This document shows, in pieces, positions 34,301 to 41,471 of a stretch of 64,000 bases of DNA. The first letter of the stretch is position 1. Each line of letters starts with the position of its first letter. The stretch covers positions 124,001-188,000 of the forward strand of contig NZ_JARXZC010000001.1 in assembly GCF_029894335.1 (NCBI RefSeq), in the 5' to 3' direction. This DNA comes from Kitasatospora sp. MAP5-34. Lineage in GTDB: Bacteria; Actinomycetota; Actinomycetes; Streptomycetales; Streptomycetaceae. The notes under the pieces are model-generated. The model did not search any database, was not told where the DNA came from, and saw nothing but the letters and a program-made list of their open reading frames with translations. The position numbers and the translations under genes are program-made.

Positions 34301-35041
34301 GAGCACCTGCCCGTCCGGCTGGTCCAGCCGGAAGTACGAGGCCGACCAGGCGTGGTCGTGCTCGGGGTCGCCCGGGGTCCGGCCGTGCGATCGGGCGTCC
34401 ACCACCGGCTCCCCGGTGTCCAGCACCCGCTGCATCACCGCCTCGACCTCACTGCCGTTGATACCCGGCAGCACCTCTGTCACCCGCCGCCCCACGTGCT
34501 CGGCGACGGGGATGCCGTTCACCCGTGCCAGCGCCTCGTTCAGCCGGACGAACCGCAGCTGCGGGTCGTAGACCACCATCCCCACCGGCGACTGGGTGAA
34601 GAACCCGTCCAGCACCGCCAGATCCTCCTGCACCCGCCGCAGCGCCGTCACGTCGGACGCCACCGCGAGCACCAGCGACCGGCCGTCCGGCGCGGCGATC
34701 GGATGGGTACGGAACTCCAGGTTCACGTAGTGACCCTCGCGGTGCCGGACGGGGAACACCCCCGACCAGGCCCGACCGCCGATGATCCCGTCGAACAGTT
34801 CCAGCACCTGCGGCCGCTGCTCCTCGCCGACCAGGATCTGGGCGGCGAGCGAGCCGACGGCCTCCCGCGCGGTGAATCCGAGCAGCGCCTCGGCGTCGGG
34901 GCTCCAGTGCAGGATGCGCCCGTCCTCGGCGATCAGCGCCGTGGCGATCGGGACCACCAACAGGCCGTCGCGATCCGACTCCCCGGCCGCCGTGGTACGG
35001 CGGGGCTCGGCGTCAGGGCCCTGCTGCTCGTCGGTGTGCAT
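31313..35041 (-). CDS. Multi-sensor SpoIIE-type protein phosphatase with HATPase domain
   Basis: The protein has 1242 residues from ATG 35041; GTG 35047 is also open. Domain order: PAS (about 25-130), PAS (about 140-255), three GAF domains (about 275-450, 470-660, 680-860), each introduced by a near-repeat RLxLxxxASxxIGTTLDLxxTARELxxV. Then comes the PP2C-type SpoIIE catalytic domain (GGDWFDVVPL, VGDVMGHGIRAAATMGQLR, LYTDGLVERR, GQDDIAVIM carry the metal-binding Asp residues). An anti-sigma-type HATPase ends the protein (ELLTSELITNALTHAG; GRGMHLINELAHRWG). This is a partner-switching hub: the GAF/PAS part senses signals, the phosphatase acts on an anti-anti-sigma factor, and the kinase domain has the opposite activity. 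Soluble, no membrane helix. Confidence 0.94.
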   Translation of the reverse strand: MHTDEQQGPDAEPRRTTAAGESDRDGLLVVPIATALIAEDGRILHWSPDAEALLGFTAREAVGSLAAQILVGEEQRPQVLELFDGIIGGRAWSGVFPVRHREGHYVNLEFRTHPIAAPDGRSLVLAVASDVTALRRVQEDLAVLDGFFTQSPVGMVVYDPQLRFVRLNEALARVNGIPVAEHVGRRVTEVLPGINGSEVEAVMQRVLDTGEPVVDARSHGRTPGDPEHDHAWSASYFRLDQPDGQVLGVSSTLIDVTERYRAESRAARATERLTLLVDAIESIGTTLDLRRTARELAETMVPRVADVTGVFALERLVSGKPDDGSGERWVRRLALSTVDPEYPVEHLPTEAVYRIPPDSAYAEAMATGRTVVAPSWELPLLASGMPNERLRAYRGKRSRPVQITPLVARGTVLGMVVYSRRGDRESFGEPDITLGDQLVSRAAVAIDNARLYQRQHETVLARAQALREAKAAQERLALINSASAGIGTTLDLGQTARELAQVATPLLADTVVVEVLESLIRGEEAQAPGRADRSAVLRRMAFHSSPASAMTPVAAVGSVHRFHPSTPYAWALAHRRPLMVPRMDEAGLTWFADDPARAEAAVREGVRSLMVVPLIARGAAVGIAAFYRNVTERPYDDEDLTLAAELAARAAVAIDNALLYTRERDSARQLQVALERANAAQQRLALLNEASTRIGTTLDLNRTARELVEVVIPRFADFVTVDLLESVLEGEEAPPLPLTGPALMRAVAVGEIGESVVMAGAADAVGEPSRSAKLYAESLRNGRSILVAEVDEAALHRIVASPDRVEPSLEAGVHSYLMVPLLARGVVLGGAEFIRTANPEPFTAADVALAEELAARAAVCIDNARLYRRERDTALTLQRSLLPQEVHRSLGLEIAYRYLPSSVVSEVGGDWFDVVPLSGGRVALIVGDVMGHGIRAAATMGQLRTVARTLITMDMDPARVMRRLDDAASAGGEGQFATCVCVVYDPLDRSCVACCAGHLPPVVGDATGDAHLLELPPGAPLGIGGVPFESVHFSLPEDGILVLYTDGLVERRDQDLDEGLELLRRTVADRRPTLEQTCDAVLGTLGAHAGAGQDDIAVIMAHVRPIETYRLAVLPLADDLSMVGHARRFVRRTLDSWELGTLVDIAELLTSELITNALTHAGAPTELRIFRNRLLTVEVADIDSHPPAPRRAGDSDEGGRGMHLINELAHRWGSRSTTDGKVVWFELEIPPGASPHHRSIVT

Positions 35042-35113
35042 GGTCACGCAACCGCCCGGGGGTCAGTTTTCCGCCCTGACATCGTCCCATGGGCCCGGGA
35101 GGCGTTCCATTTG

Positions 35114-36061
35114 TCAGACCGCGCCTACGTGCGCGACGGCCACCGCCGCCGCGCCGACCAGGCCCGCGTCCGTACCCAGCTGGGCCCGGTGCACCTTGAT
35201 ACCGGCGGTGAACGGCAGCGCCGCGTACGTGGTGAGGTGCTCGCGCAGCGGTCCGAGCAGCAGTTCGCCGACCTGGGCGACCCCGCCGCCGATGACCACC
35301 GCGTCCAGCTCCACCAGCGTCGCCGTGGCGGCGATCCCGGCGGCCAGCGCCCGGGCGGCCCGGTCGTACGCGGCCAGCGCGAGCGGATCGCCCGCCCGGG
35401 CGGCGGCGGCCACCGCGACCGCCGAGGTGTCGTCCGTCGTCGGCCGCCAGCCGGTGCGCAGGGCGTGGCGCGCGATGGCCGTCCCGCTGGCGAACTGCTC
35501 CAGGCAGCCCCGGCTGCCGCACGGGCACGGCTCGCCGTCGAGGTCGACGGTGATGTGCCCGATGTGCCCGGCGTTCCCGGTCGTCCCGGTGTGCAGCGCG
35601 CCGCCCAGGATCAGCCCGCCGCCCACGCCGGTGGAGACCACCATGCAGAGCGCGTTGTCGTACGGGCGCGCCGCGCCGAACCGGTGCTCGGCGGCGGCGA
35701 TCGCGATCCCGTCCCCGGCCAGCACCACCGGGAGCGGGGTGGGCGCGAGGTGCGCGGAGATCCGCTCGACCAGGGGGAAGCCCCGCCAGCCCGGGATGTT
35801 GACCGGACTCACGGTGCCCCGCGCGGTGTCCACCGGACCGGCACTGCCCACCCCGACCGCCCGCACACCGGACCAGAGCGGGGAGGCCGCCAGCTCGTCG
35901 AGCACGTCCAGCACCGCGCGCAGCACCGCCTCCCCCCCGGCCGTCGCCGGGGTCGGCCGCTGGGTACGGGTGAGCAGGGCGCCGTCCTGGTCCACCAACG
36001 CCGCCGCGATCTTGGTCCCGCCAATGTCGACAGCGGCGATCGGCCTGGTGTGGGTGTCCAC
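35114..36061 (-). CDS. ROK-family sugar kinase (glucokinase-like)
   Basis: The protein has 315 residues from GTG 36061, preceded by GGAGGAG. ATP-binding AAVDIGGTKIAAALVD lies at the N-terminus, the ROK signature and zinc motif CPCGSRGCLEQFASG in the middle (about residues 178-192), and a sugar-binding GNAGHIGH before it. The second phosphate motif VVIGGGVAQVG (about 256-266) is present. No DNA-binding N-terminus is present, so it is a kinase and not a ROK repressor. It would phosphorylate glucose, N-acetylmannosamine or a related hexose; the exact sugar is uncertain. It lies upstream of the SpoIIE phosphatase gene on the same strand with a 72-base gap. Confidence 0.92.
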   Translation of the reverse strand: MDTHTRPIAAVDIGGTKIAAALVDQDGALLTRTQRPTPATAGGEAVLRAVLDVLDELAASPLWSGVRAVGVGSAGPVDTARGTVSPVNIPGWRGFPLVERISAHLAPTPLPVVLAGDGIAIAAAEHRFGAARPYDNALCMVVSTGVGGGLILGGALHTGTTGNAGHIGHITVDLDGEPCPCGSRGCLEQFASGTAIARHALRTGWRPTTDDTSAVAVAAAARAGDPLALAAYDRAARALAAGIAATATLVELDAVVIGGGVAQVGELLLGPLREHLTTYAALPFTAGIKVHRAQLGTDAGLVGAAAVAVAHVGAV

Positions 36062-36449
36062 GCGCGTCTCCTCCTACTTCCCGTTCTTGTGCTTGCCGCT
36101 TCCCGCAGCGCGACCGTTCGGAGGTGCGCTGTCCCGATTCTGGCACTCTCGCAGCCGGTGGTGCCGCCTACTGGACTCGGGCCGGGCCCCACGGCTCCGA
36201 CAAGAAGTGACGATTCGTCTGGCGGCCGTCATGCAAAGAGAAATAAGAAGTTGGACAACGAAATGCAGTGCTCTACGCTGAGCACCGCGACGCTACAGAA
36301 CGTCAGTTCGAGTGACGTCGCATCCGCATGACTACGAGCCCGTCTGCCTCGTACGGGGGACGGCAGGGGCACAGACCTCGGCCAGTACTGGAGCGCTCCA
36401 CGGAGTCCGCTCCCGCTCGGCCGGTACTAATTCACTGGAGAACGTTCAT
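36062..36449. other. 388-base intergenic region with lipoprotein promoter
   Basis: This non-coding gap separates the divergent ROK and lipoprotein genes. The centre (about 36205-36265) is AT-richer than its surroundings and includes the promoter-like pair listed separately. I see no further conserved RNA or dyad. Confidence 0.45.
36251..36279 (+). promoter_or_regulatory. Sigma-70/HrdB-like promoter candidate for the lipoprotein gene
   Basis: TTGGAC (36251-36256) and TACGCT (36274-36279) are separated by 17 bases, in an AT-richer patch about 170 bases before the lipoprotein start. Each box has one or two departures from the streptomycete consensus (TTGACR/TAGRRT). Confidence 0.4.
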
Positions 36450-37025
36450 ATGTCCCGCCGTTCCAATGTCGCCGTCCTCACCCTCTCCCTTGCCGTCACC
36501 ATCGGGCTGACCGGCTGTTCGGCCGTCACCGCTGCGACGAAGTCGGTCACCTCCGCCGCGGGCAGCAAGTCGGACATGTTCACCGCGCCGGCGATGACGC
36601 AGGCCCTGCAGGCGATAGCCGGCAAGGTGGGCGCTTCGCTGATGAAGGTGCTGGAGATCGACCTGACCAACGTCAGCATGGACATCCAGGCCGTCGACCC
36701 CGCGAAGCCCGCCGAGGTCAACGACTTCACCTTCCGGGACGGCAGTGTCCAGACCCCGCGCCCGGTCGACATCAGCGGCAGTGACCCCGGGGCCCTGGAG
36801 CAGAACATCTTCGACAGCACCACGATCAAGCCCGATGTCCTCGCCAAGCTGATCGTCGACGCGGCCCCCGCCTCGAAGATCGAGGGCGCCCAGGTCAAGA
36901 CTCTGGTCATCAAGCGGAACACCCCGTTCTCGACCGACATGCAGATCCTGGTCAACGTCGACGGCACTCGCGCCACCAAGCAGGTCCGGGCGAAGCTCGA
37001 CGGTACGGTCACCGAGATCGTCTGA
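36450..37025 (+). CDS. Small secreted lipoprotein of unknown function
   Basis: The protein has 191 residues from ATG 36450, preceded by GGAG nine bases upstream. A signal peptide ends in a lipobox with Cys (VTIGLTGC, residues 16-23). The mature protein has a helical Ala-rich start, then a mixed fold with FRDGSVQTPRPVDISGSDPGALEQNIFD and a beta-hairpin tail (MQILVNVDGTRATKQVRAKLDGTVTEIV). It looks like a membrane-anchored extracellular protein with an LppX/PepSY-like size, but no family was firmly recognised. Single gene with its own promoter candidate and terminator. Confidence 0.8.
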   Translation: MSRRSNVAVLTLSLAVTIGLTGCSAVTAATKSVTSAAGSKSDMFTAPAMTQALQAIAGKVGASLMKVLEIDLTNVSMDIQAVDPAKPAEVNDFTFRDGSVQTPRPVDISGSDPGALEQNIFDSTTIKPDVLAKLIVDAAPASKIEGAQVKTLVIKRNTPFSTDMQILVNVDGTRATKQVRAKLDGTVTEIV

Positions 37026-37047
37026 CGGTCCGTCGGATCCACCTGAC

Positions 37048-37078
37048 CAGGGCGCGCACCCAACCGGTGCGCGCCCTG
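37048..37078 (+). terminator. Hairpin terminator of the lipoprotein gene
   Basis: A perfect 13-bp stem (CAGGGCGCGCACC / GGTGCGCGCCCTG) with a 5-base loop lies 22 bases after the stop codon. Confidence 0.88.
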
Positions 37079-37191
37079 CGGTCTGCCCCGGGCCTGCTGA
37101 TCGGCTTCGCAGCCCCGCCCGGATCTGCCTGCCGGCCGCCCCACTGTGCTGGTCACAGCCCTGGCTCGGGATGACTGGGGCGAGAGGTCTA

Positions 37192-37225
37192 TTGACATCA
37201 AGTATCTTGACATCGAGATTATCTC
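37192..37225 (+). promoter_or_regulatory. Promoter with twin MarR-like operator dyads
   Basis: Two copies of TTGACATC(A/G)AG, 15 bases apart (37192 and 37207), form the dyads TTGACATCAA and ATCTTGACATCGAGAT, the symmetry typical of MarR-family operators. The first TTGACA is also a perfect -35 box with GAGATT 17 bases downstream as a -10. A bound repressor would cover both boxes, so the MFS gene that follows is probably repressed by a MarR protein and released by a small ligand. Confidence 0.6.
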
Positions 37226-37294
37226 GGGGCAGGCTTCCCCTGGTCAGTTGATCACTTGAGTATTTGCTGTCGGGACATATCCGGGGGACGGGCG

Positions 37295-38593
37295 ATGCGG
37301 TACGGCACGGGCGGTGGGGAGAACCCGAGGGGCGGACAGGGCCTGATAGCGCAGCTGCGCAACCCGCCGGGCGGCCGCAACGCGCGGATCATGCTGCTCG
37401 CGCTGGGCCTGGACCGGACCGGATCAGGGCTGTGGGCCTCTTCCTCGGTCCTGTACTTCACCTTCGTGACGCACCTGAGCGCCCGCCAGATCGGCTTGCT
37501 GCTGGGTGTGGCCGGGGTGGCGGGCATCGTCGGCTCACCGGTGGCCGGACGGCTGGCCGACCGCTTTCCGGTGCGCTCGCTGCTGATCGGCTGTCACCTG
37601 CTCCGGTTGGTGACTCTCGGCCTGCTGCTGGTGTGCAACGGGTTCAATGCGCTGCTCCCCGTCGTCGCCGTCACCTACCTGGGCGACCGGGGAGCGAAGA
37701 CGCTGGAGATGCTCTTCGCCACCCGGGCGGCGGGGGAGCAGCGCGCGGCCTACCAGGCACTGTCCCGCAGTGCGACCAACGCGGGCTGCGCTCTCGGCGC
37801 CGGGATCGCGGCCATCGGCCTGGCCGTGGGGACCCACGGGGCCTACCAGGCACTGATCGTTGGCGACGCACTGTCGTTCGCCGCCGCTGCGGCGCTGGTG
37901 TGGCGGACTCGGGAGCCGCAGGACGGCAGCGCCGAAGCGGCCCGGCCGGGTGGCGTTGCGGCCGGGAGCCGCCCGTCCGCCCGTCCGGCGAACCCGTGGT
38001 GGGACCGGGGCTACCTGCTGTTCGTCCTGCTGGACATCGCGATGTGCATCGACGACTCGATCCTGAACGTCGGCCTGCCCCTGTGGCTGGTGAACCGCAC
38101 CTCGGCGCCGCACGCCCTCGTCCCGGCCTTCCTGGTCATCAACACCGTGCTGGTCGTGCTGCTCCAGCTGCGCGTGTCGGCCAGGGTCGAAGGGCCGCGC
38201 CCGGCCACCTGGGCGGTGCTGGCGTACGGGGTCCTGCTGTTCGGGTGCTGCCTGGTGATGGCAGCCGCCTCCCGTGGCGGAGCCTGGACGGCCACGGCGC
38301 TCATGCTCGCCGCAGCGCTGCTGGTCACGCTGGCGGAGCTGATGCGTTCGGTGAGTTCGTGGGAGCTGGCGGTCTCGCTCGCGCCGCAGGAGGCCCGCGC
38401 TTCGTATCTGGGGGTGGCCGGGATGTCCCAGTCCATCCAGAAGTCCGCCGGGCCGCCGCTGCTGACCGGCGTGGTGATGGCCGCCGGGCCGGCCGGGTGG
38501 GTCGTGCTGGGGGCGCTGGTCGCGGGGCTCTCGGTCGTCCAACGGGCGGCCTGTTCGCGGCGGCTCCAGGTAGCCGCTGCAGGCTCCCGCTGA
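37295..38593 (+). CDS. MFS transporter, drug/metabolite exporter type
   Basis: The protein has 432 residues from ATG 37295, with GGGGGA upstream. About 11-12 membrane helices are visible. The MFS loop 2-3 motif is GVAGIVGSPVAGRLADRFPVRSLLIG (variant of GxxxDRxGRR/K), and the central cytoplasmic loop is Pro/Ala/Arg-rich (REPQDGSAEAARPGG). The pattern is that of small-molecule exporters in actinomycetes. It is likely controlled by the MarR-like operators just upstream; no complete marR gene is adjacent. Confidence 0.9.
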   Translation: MRYGTGGGENPRGGQGLIAQLRNPPGGRNARIMLLALGLDRTGSGLWASSSVLYFTFVTHLSARQIGLLLGVAGVAGIVGSPVAGRLADRFPVRSLLIGCHLLRLVTLGLLLVCNGFNALLPVVAVTYLGDRGAKTLEMLFATRAAGEQRAAYQALSRSATNAGCALGAGIAAIGLAVGTHGAYQALIVGDALSFAAAAALVWRTREPQDGSAEAARPGGVAAGSRPSARPANPWWDRGYLLFVLLDIAMCIDDSILNVGLPLWLVNRTSAPHALVPAFLVINTVLVVLLQLRVSARVEGPRPATWAVLAYGVLLFGCCLVMAAASRGGAWTATALMLAAALLVTLAELMRSVSSWELAVSLAPQEARASYLGVAGMSQSIQKSAGPPLLTGVVMAAGPAGWVVLGALVAGLSVVQRAACSRRLQVAAAGSR

Positions 38594-39090
38594 GCTCGGA
38601 CGCCTGCGGCCGGCCGACGCCGACCAGCTGTGAGCGGGGCCACCGGGAGGGCCGGGTGGGCAAGATCCAATCCGACGGTCCGCGTGTGGGGTGTCACGGA
38701 CGGTGCACCATGTGCCCGGGCTCACGTGCCCGGGGGTGTGGTCGCGGGCACAATCGGGGGTTCGTCGATCTTGGGAGTGCGCCGCCGACCCTGGTTTTCC
38801 GGGCCCGCAGACTCGGCCTTACCTTCGGTAACAGGGTTCTGAGCTGGGAAGTCGCCGGAATGCTTGAAGCGGGTGGGGCGCGGCTCGTAGCTTCGTAACC
38901 AGTGCAACGAGCACTGCCCGGGTTCACCCCCGCAGCCCACGCCCTCCTGGGGCGGACGGTGCACGGGACGGTGACCGGGGCGGCAGGCCACGTAGACACG
39001 TGAGCGGCCGCTCGTCGAGTGAGACGTACCGAAGGAAGCCCCTGGTGGGTTTCGTCGTGCTGTCCGCCCGGGGCTTCCGAAAGGATCTGC
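38594..39090 (+). promoter_or_regulatory. 497-base intergenic region, probable structured leader of the RpfA/LysM gene
   Basis: No gene lies here. Hairpin elements on the plus strand include CAGTGC/GCACTG (38900-38916) and TTACC/GGTAA (about 38820-38832). A longer stem, GGAAGCCCC with GGGGCTTCC, lies at about 39034-39079 and ends just before the ribosome-binding site AAAGGA. Long regulated leaders are known for streptomycete rpfA-type genes, some with c-di-AMP riboswitches. The core c-di-AMP riboswitch words (GGGGTGAATC, AGCTAACCTCGTAGGC) are not present here, so I call only an unspecified structured leader. Confidence 0.45.
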
Positions 39091-39849
39091 ATGACCTTCC
39101 GTAACGAGACCGCCGCTGCCACCTCCACCACCAAGCGCAACCGCGTGCGGATGGCCCTCATGGGCGGGGCTGTCCTCGTCCTCCCGGTGGCCGGCCTCGT
39201 CACGGCCAACTCGGCCTCCGCCGCCTCGGTCTCCACCTGGGACGCGGTCGCCCAGTGCGAGAGCACCGGCAACTGGAGCATCAACACCGGCAACGGCTTC
39301 TCCGGCGGCCTGCAGTTCACCCCGAGCACCTGGGCCGCCTACGGTGGCACCCAGTACGCGAGCTCCGCCGACCAGGCGTCCAAGGCCCAGCAGATCGCCG
39401 TCGCCGAGAAGGTCCTCGCCTCGCAGGGCCCCGGCGCCTGGCCGGTCTGCTCCGTCAAGGCCGGCCTGACTGCGGGTGGCACCGCCGCCCAGGTCGACAC
39501 TTCGTCCTCCTCGTCCTCCTCGTCGGCCGCGTCCTCCAGTGCGAAGAGCAGCAGCACGCCGAAGAGCGTCGAGTCGAAGAGCACCGAGTCGAAGAGCGCC
39601 ACCCCGAAGGCCGACTCCACGGTCGCGAAGGGCCACTCCAACTCCTCGACCTACAAGTCCGAGGCCAAGGCTCCCGCCGCCCAGGCGCCGAAGAGCGTCG
39701 CTGGCACCTACACCGTGAAGAGCGGTGACACCCTCAGCGCCATCGCGGCCGACCAGGGCGTCAACCTCAACACCCTCTACAGCAACAACGCCAAGGTCAT
39801 CGGTGGCAACGCCGACGTGATCTTCCCGGGTCAGGTCCTCAGCATCTGA
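39091..39849 (+). CDS. rpfA: Resuscitation-promoting-factor-like transglycosylase with LysM domain
   Basis: The protein has 252 residues. A signal peptide (to about residue 45, SASAAS) precedes the Rpf domain (46-120: [37 protein letters not shown]), with catalytic Glu57 and the disulfide Cys56/Cys of WPVC. A Ser/Lys/Thr-rich linker (about 130-205) leads to a C-terminal LysM domain ([33 protein letters not shown]). The enzyme cleaves peptidoglycan and is exported to act on the spore or vegetative wall during germination and growth. The gene is monocistronic, with a long 5' leader and a terminator after it. The symbol is by domain architecture; orthology to a specific rpf gene is not tested. 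Confidence 0.93.
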   Translation: MTFRNETAAATSTTKRNRVRMALMGGAVLVLPVAGLVTANSASAASVSTWDAVAQCESTGNWSINTGNGFSGGLQFTPSTWAAYGGTQYASSADQASKAQQIAVAEKVLASQGPGAWPVCSVKAGLTAGGTAAQVDTSSSSSSSSAASSSAKSSSTPKSVESKSTESKSATPKADSTVAKGHSNSSTYKSEAKAPAAQAPKSVAGTYTVKSGDTLSAIAADQGVNLNTLYSNNAKVIGGNADVIFPGQVLSI

Positions 39850-39887
39850 TCCGACCCGTCAGGGTTGCTCCAGCGTTGAGTCAGCGT

Positions 39888-39923
39888 CCGGCCGTTCCGT
39901 GCTCCCCGCACCGGAACGGCCGG
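39888..39923. terminator. Bidirectional hairpin terminator
   Basis: A perfect 12-bp stem (CCGGCCGTTCCG at 39888-39899 with CGGAACGGCCGG at 39912-39923) encloses a 12-base loop. It lies between the rpfA-like gene and the decayed marR gene on the other strand. Confidence 0.88.
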
Positions 39924-39950
39924 ACTTCTGCGTTTGCGGGCGTTCGGCGG

Positions 39951-40255
39951 TCAGGGGGTGCCGCGTCGGCGGATCGCTTCGAGGTGGGTCCGCATCAGGG
40001 CGGTGGCCCGGCTGAACCAGTCGGCCAGGACGGCGGTCTCGTCGGGGGAGTAGTCGGCGAACAGCTTGGCGAGGTCGCGGTAGTGCGGCTCGTAGACCTC
40101 GTGAACGCGGGCGACCGCAGCCTCCTCCGGCACGATCCGTACCCGTCGGCGGTCGGCCGGGTCGGCCTGCCGGTGTGCGTACCCGGCCCGTTCGAGACGG
40201 TTGATGACCCCGGTGATGGCGCCCGTGGTCAGGTTCACCAGCTGCACCTCGCCGG
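39951..40255 (-). pseudogene. MarR-family regulator, N-terminally truncated
   Basis: About 100 codons match the second half of a MarR protein: the recognition helix and wing (LTTGAITGVINRLERAGYAHRQADPADRRRVRI) followed by the C-terminal dimerisation helices (YEPHYRDLAKLFADYSPDETAVLADWFSRATALMRTHLEAIRRRG). The first 45-50 residues (helices 1-3 of the family) are missing and replaced by unrelated Pro/Arg codons. Without the N-terminal dimer helices it is unlikely to function. Confidence 0.75.
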
Positions 40256-40540
40256 TTGGGGCAAGCCGAGCGGCCCCCGGCCGGGTGGCGAGTGGAGTTG
40301 GCGGGTCAAGGACCCCATGACGGGGCATCAGGACTGTCTGGGCTGCCGGGTCGCGCGAAGGCTCGGCCGTCCCGGTCGAGTGGCAGAGCTCCGGGTGTTC
40401 GAGCCGGTGGGAGGCTCCGCCGACAGGTAGGCGACCGGCCCCTGGGGTAGCCGACCCCGGAGTGCCGGGTGTCTCGGCACAAGGGTGAATGGCCCGGGCG
40501 GACGAGGAGTGCGGGGGCGTCCACCGGGTAGGCGCAGCTC
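40256..40540. other. Rearranged intergenic region with HIT-gene remnant
   Basis: An ATG at 40317 with AGGA upstream begins a plus-strand frame MTGHQDCLGCRVA that looks like the start of a HIT-family (CxxC-type) hydrolase. After 13 residues it diverges and stops at 40430 without any HIT core. With the truncated marR next to it, this stretch appears to be a deletion scar. No other feature is visible. Confidence 0.35.
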
Positions 40541-41464
40541 ATGGGACTTCTCCGTCGGCGCAGACACCCGGACCACGATCACCCCCGGGCGGCCGAGGTC
40601 GTCCCGGCCGCCTCCGCCGATGAGGCGACCGAGGCGATCGAGGGCCTGGCCGGGCTCTCCAGCGAGATGGAACGCCGGCTGCCCGGCGTGACACCCGCCG
40701 GTCGCCTGGCCTGGTACCGCGAGCACGGTCGCAGGCGGGCCTCCGCATTGGTGTCCGCAGTGGCGGGGCTGTTGAGCAGGGGCGGCCTCGCCGCCGCCAA
40801 GGGTGCGGGGTACGGCGGTCGTGCGCTCGCGGACCGGCTGCTGGAGGCGGCCCCACGCATCCCGATCCGTGATCTCGCCACGCTCCGCGCCCAGCACCCG
40901 GACGCGGTCGGGCCCGAGGAGCTGGCCTTCCGGCTGGCGCTCGGCGCCTGCCGGGCGTCCGCTGCGGTGGGGGCGAGCGTCGGCGCGGCGGCGATGCTGC
41001 CGACGCCGCCCGCGATGCCGCTGGAGATCGCGGCGGAGACGCTGGCGGTGGCCGCCGTCGAGATCAAGCTGATCGCCGAGCTGCACGAGGTGTACGGGCA
41101 GGCCCCCGTCGGGACCAGGGCGCAGCGCGCCTCCGCGTACGTCACGTCCTGGGCGGACCGGCGGGGGATCGACCGGGCGGCGCTGATCGGCCCCGCCGGT
41201 CTGGCGGCCGTGGCGGTGAGCGCGGAGGTGCGGCACAAGGTCCGCAAGCGGCTGACCCGCAGCACGCTGCGGCGGCTCCCGTCCCTGGCGCCGATGCTGG
41301 TCGGCGCCGGGGCGGGAGTGGTGGTCAACCGCCGCGACACCCGCAAGCTGGCCGCGCGGATCCGGTCGGACCTGCGCGGCCTGCCGGCCGCCGACCCGGG
41401 CTACTGGGAGGCGGCGGCCCCGCCGGTCAGCCGAGTTGACGGATCGTCAGAGCTGCTCTACTGA
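40541..41464 (+). CDS. EcsC-like hypothetical protein
   Basis: The protein has 307 residues, mainly helical. Hydrophobic, Ala/Gly/Leu-rich central segments (residues about 125-165, ALGACRASAAVGASVGAAAMLPTPPAMPLEIAAETLAVAAVEIKL, and about 226-240) could be membrane-associated. A basic stretch with VVVNRRDTRKLAARIRSDLR is near the end. This layout resembles EcsC-family proteins, which are membrane-associated and of unclear function, but the match is from general appearance only. The start at 40541 has a weak ribosome-binding site. It converges with the M1 peptidase gene with 7 bases between stops. Confidence 0.6.
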   Translation: MGLLRRRRHPDHDHPRAAEVVPAASADEATEAIEGLAGLSSEMERRLPGVTPAGRLAWYREHGRRRASALVSAVAGLLSRGGLAAAKGAGYGGRALADRLLEAAPRIPIRDLATLRAQHPDAVGPEELAFRLALGACRASAAVGASVGAAAMLPTPPAMPLEIAAETLAVAAVEIKLIAELHEVYGQAPVGTRAQRASAYVTSWADRRGIDRAALIGPAGLAAVAVSAEVRHKVRKRLTRSTLRRLPSLAPMLVGAGAGVVVNRRDTRKLAARIRSDLRGLPAADPGYWEAAAPPVSRVDGSSELLY

Positions 41465-41471
41465 CCGGACG

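Noticed and set aside
33674..36331. Long plus-strand open frame opposite the phosphatase and ROK kinase genes
   Set aside because: Antisense shadow rich in Arg, His, Gly and Pro. The minus-strand frames carry clear PAS/GAF/ROK motifs.
38680..39000. c-di-AMP (ydaO-type) riboswitch upstream of the RpfA-like gene
   Set aside because: The conserved words GGGGTGAATC and AGCTAACCTCGTAGGC are absent on the plus strand. A GGGGTGAACC-like word occurs only on the opposite strand and in the wrong order.
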